Assembly: GCA_046051225.1 (NCBI GenBank)
Contig: JBJOOR010000009.1
Coordinates: 1 to 64,000 of the forward strand
DNA: 64,000 nucleotides
DNA from: CAIODY01 sp046051225
GTDB lineage: Bacteria > Bacteroidota > Bacteroidia > Chitinophagales > CAIODY01
Reading direction: 5' to 3'
Position 1 is the stretch's first letter. Each line of letters opens with the position of its first letter. Positions 63,168-64,000 of this stretch are shown here, piece after piece. Under the pieces are notes generated by a model that was not told the origin of the DNA, did not search any database, and saw nothing but the letters and a program-made list of their open reading frames with translations. Made by a program: the position numbers and the translations under genes.

Positions 63168-63545
63168 TTATTTATGGTTGGCTGTTTCTTCATTTTTTTC
63201 ATTAGCATGTTCTTCGCTTTCCTCATTTTTTGTTTCGGCTTTATCGTTTTCTTGTTCACATTTATCTTTCTTTTTACAACAAGCTTTTTCTTCGCCTTCA
63301 TTGCAGCCCTCACATTCGCCTTTACCAGTTTCAGCACCCCATAATTGCTGCTGCTCAATATTTTCTATTTTATCTTCTTCGCATTTTTGACATGTGGCGC
63401 AAATGCTGCAATGTGCACATTGTTGCCTGCCTATTACTATTCGTAACAAACATGCTATGCTGATTACAAAAACAAAAGCTAATGCTATTCTAAAAAGATA
63501 GTTGGTTGGTTTATTACTTTCTGATGTGTGATTTGAATGACTCAT
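63168..63545 (-). CDS. Cys-rich membrane-anchored protein
   Basis: This 125-residue protein of unknown function has a single transmembrane helix (YLFRIALAFVFVISIACLLRIVI, about residues 16-38). Right after it comes CAHCSICATCQKCEED, four CxxC-like steps. A second cluster, CEGCNEGEEKACCKKKDKCEQ, lies about 30 residues later. The tail is a highly acidic Glu/Lys/Asn repeat (KNEESEEHANEKNEETANHK). The Cys arrays would bind soft metals such as zinc, copper or cadmium, or form disulfides. A terminator follows; the gene is monocistronic. Confidence 0.6.
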   Translation of the reverse strand: MSHSNHTSESNKPTNYLFRIALAFVFVISIACLLRIVIGRQQCAHCSICATCQKCEEDKIENIEQQQLWGAETGKGECEGCNEGEEKACCKKKDKCEQENDKAETKNEESEEHANEKNEETANHK

Positions 63546-63842
63546 AAATATTTTTTATTTGATGCAACAAAAATAATTTAAAACTATAAAGTAAGAAGTT
63601 TTTTGCAAGGAATATTTTTCAATAGGGGGTGTTAGATTTATTAATCGTTTATCATTAAGGTGGTGAATAACTCTGAAATAAATTGGAATGAGTTTTCTCT
63701 TCTTACATTTTTTTGAAGGATAGGGAAAAATAATTAGTGTCGGTTTCATTTTTTTAATTTTTGGTGAAACAAATAGATTTTGGTGAAACATTAGTGAACC
63801 AAAAACCGACGAAAAGTGAAATAGTATGAAATTATAAAAAAC
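63546..63842. other. gap of about 300 bp between the Cys-rich gene and the tRNA terminator
   Basis: I see no convincing gene: the only long frame, on the minus strand, is Phe/Tyr/Lys rich without a family resemblance. GGTGAAACA occurs twice (near 63761 and 63781). It probably holds the promoter of the Cys-rich gene. Confidence 0.4.
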
Positions 63843-63881
63843 AAAAAAGCCTTTCAAATACTTGATTTGAAAGGCTTTTTT
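63843..63881 (-). terminator. strong terminator of tRNA-Lys
   Basis: AAAAAAGCCTTTCAAAT (63843-63859) and ATTTGAAAGGCTTTTTT (63865-63881) pair perfectly over 17 bp with a 5-base loop. On the minus strand, T runs follow the stem. It stands 22 bp past the 3' end of the tRNA. Confidence 0.8.
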
Positions 63882-63902
63882 GTTTTAGTGAAACTTACTA
63901 AG

Positions 63903-63975
63903 TGATCCCGCTGGGACTCGAACCCAGGACCCCAACATTAAAAGTGTTATGCTCTACCAGCTGAGCTACGGAATC
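63903..63975 (-). tRNA. tRNA-Lys (anticodon TTT)
   Basis: The 73-base minus-strand sequence folds as a standard cloverleaf. The acceptor arm GATTCCG pairs with CGGGATC, with one T-G pair. The D arm is GCTC/GAGC with the AGCTGGTA loop. The anticodon arm TAACA-CTTTTAA-TGTTG contains TTT, which reads Lys codons AAA and AAG. The T arm is CTGGG-TTCGAGT-CCCAG. The discriminator is A, and CCA is not encoded (the three bases after the discriminator are CTT). It is followed by a perfect-stem terminator. Confidence 0.97.
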
Positions 63976-64000
63976 ATCACAAAGTATTTTACTACCTCGT

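Noticed and set aside
63555..63857. minus-strand 100-codon frame before the tRNA
   Set aside because: Its composition is that of translated AT-rich DNA, it has no recognised motif, and it runs into the tRNA terminator hairpin.

Overview
The window is AT-rich (about one third G+C) and comes from a member of the Bacteroidota, probably of the Chitinophagales/Sphingobacteriales type. The evidence is a type IX secretion C-terminal sorting domain, a TonB-dependent receptor with a carboxypeptidase-regulatory N-domain paired with a DUF4249 lipoprotein, DUF1573, DUF2027-Smr, DUF4476, DUF5686 and DUF6728 proteins, weak Shine-Dalgarno sequences, and promoter-like TAnnTTTG (-7) elements with an upstream TTG. 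No species can be named from the sequence alone.

Region 1 (1-10.75 kb) is accessory DNA. Two small minus-strand genes and a decayed ORF precede a type I restriction-modification locus in the order hsdR, AlbA_2/Schlafen-type ATP-binding protein, hsdS, AAA ATPase, HNH nuclease, hsdM. The ATPase/HNH pair looks like a Septu (PtuAB) anti-phage module. It sits between the specificity and methylase genes, and its HNH gene overlaps hsdM by 4 bp. Two non-coding gaps in this locus carry short repeat arrays.

Region 2 (10.8-22.9 kb) is an envelope-stress or signalling cluster. It holds an OmpR-type two-component pair, a fatty-acid hydroxylase family membrane protein, DUF2147 and DUF5686 proteins, two PepSY-like periplasmic proteins, two DUF347 membrane proteins, a TonB receptor/DUF4249 pair and a half-size EamA transporter. 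A TTCTCTACAAA motif occurs upstream of the regulator, the hydroxylase and the first PepSY gene, which suggests an autoregulated regulon.

Region 3 (22.9-26.8 kb) holds a decayed serine-recombinase C-terminus, a divergent HxlR/SRPBCC promoter with two 17-bp operator-like sites, GNAT and TfoX-type genes, and a DegT-family aminotransferase.

Region 4 (26.8-50.8 kb) is mostly core genome: gyrB, rnc, an S41 protease, a CAP/OmpA-like protein, a large glycosyltransferase, DUF1573, an S9 peptidase, tatD-like and metallo-beta-lactamase-fold hydrolases, a PorE-like OmpA protein, recF, trxA, ligA, a Smr protein, a LysE exporter and a ferredoxin.

Region 5 (50.8-64 kb) starts with a TPP riboswitch followed by thiS and thiC. 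It continues with two small membrane proteins, an AAA ATPase gene bracketed by AACTAACAA palindromes, a patatin-like membrane lipase, a thioesterase, a phosphosulfolactate synthase (possible sulfonolipid precursor route), a repeat-containing T9SS cargo protein, a YwqK-type lipoprotein, a PaaG-like enoyl-CoA hydratase/isomerase, a Cys-rich membrane protein, and tRNA-Lys(TTT) with a strong terminator.
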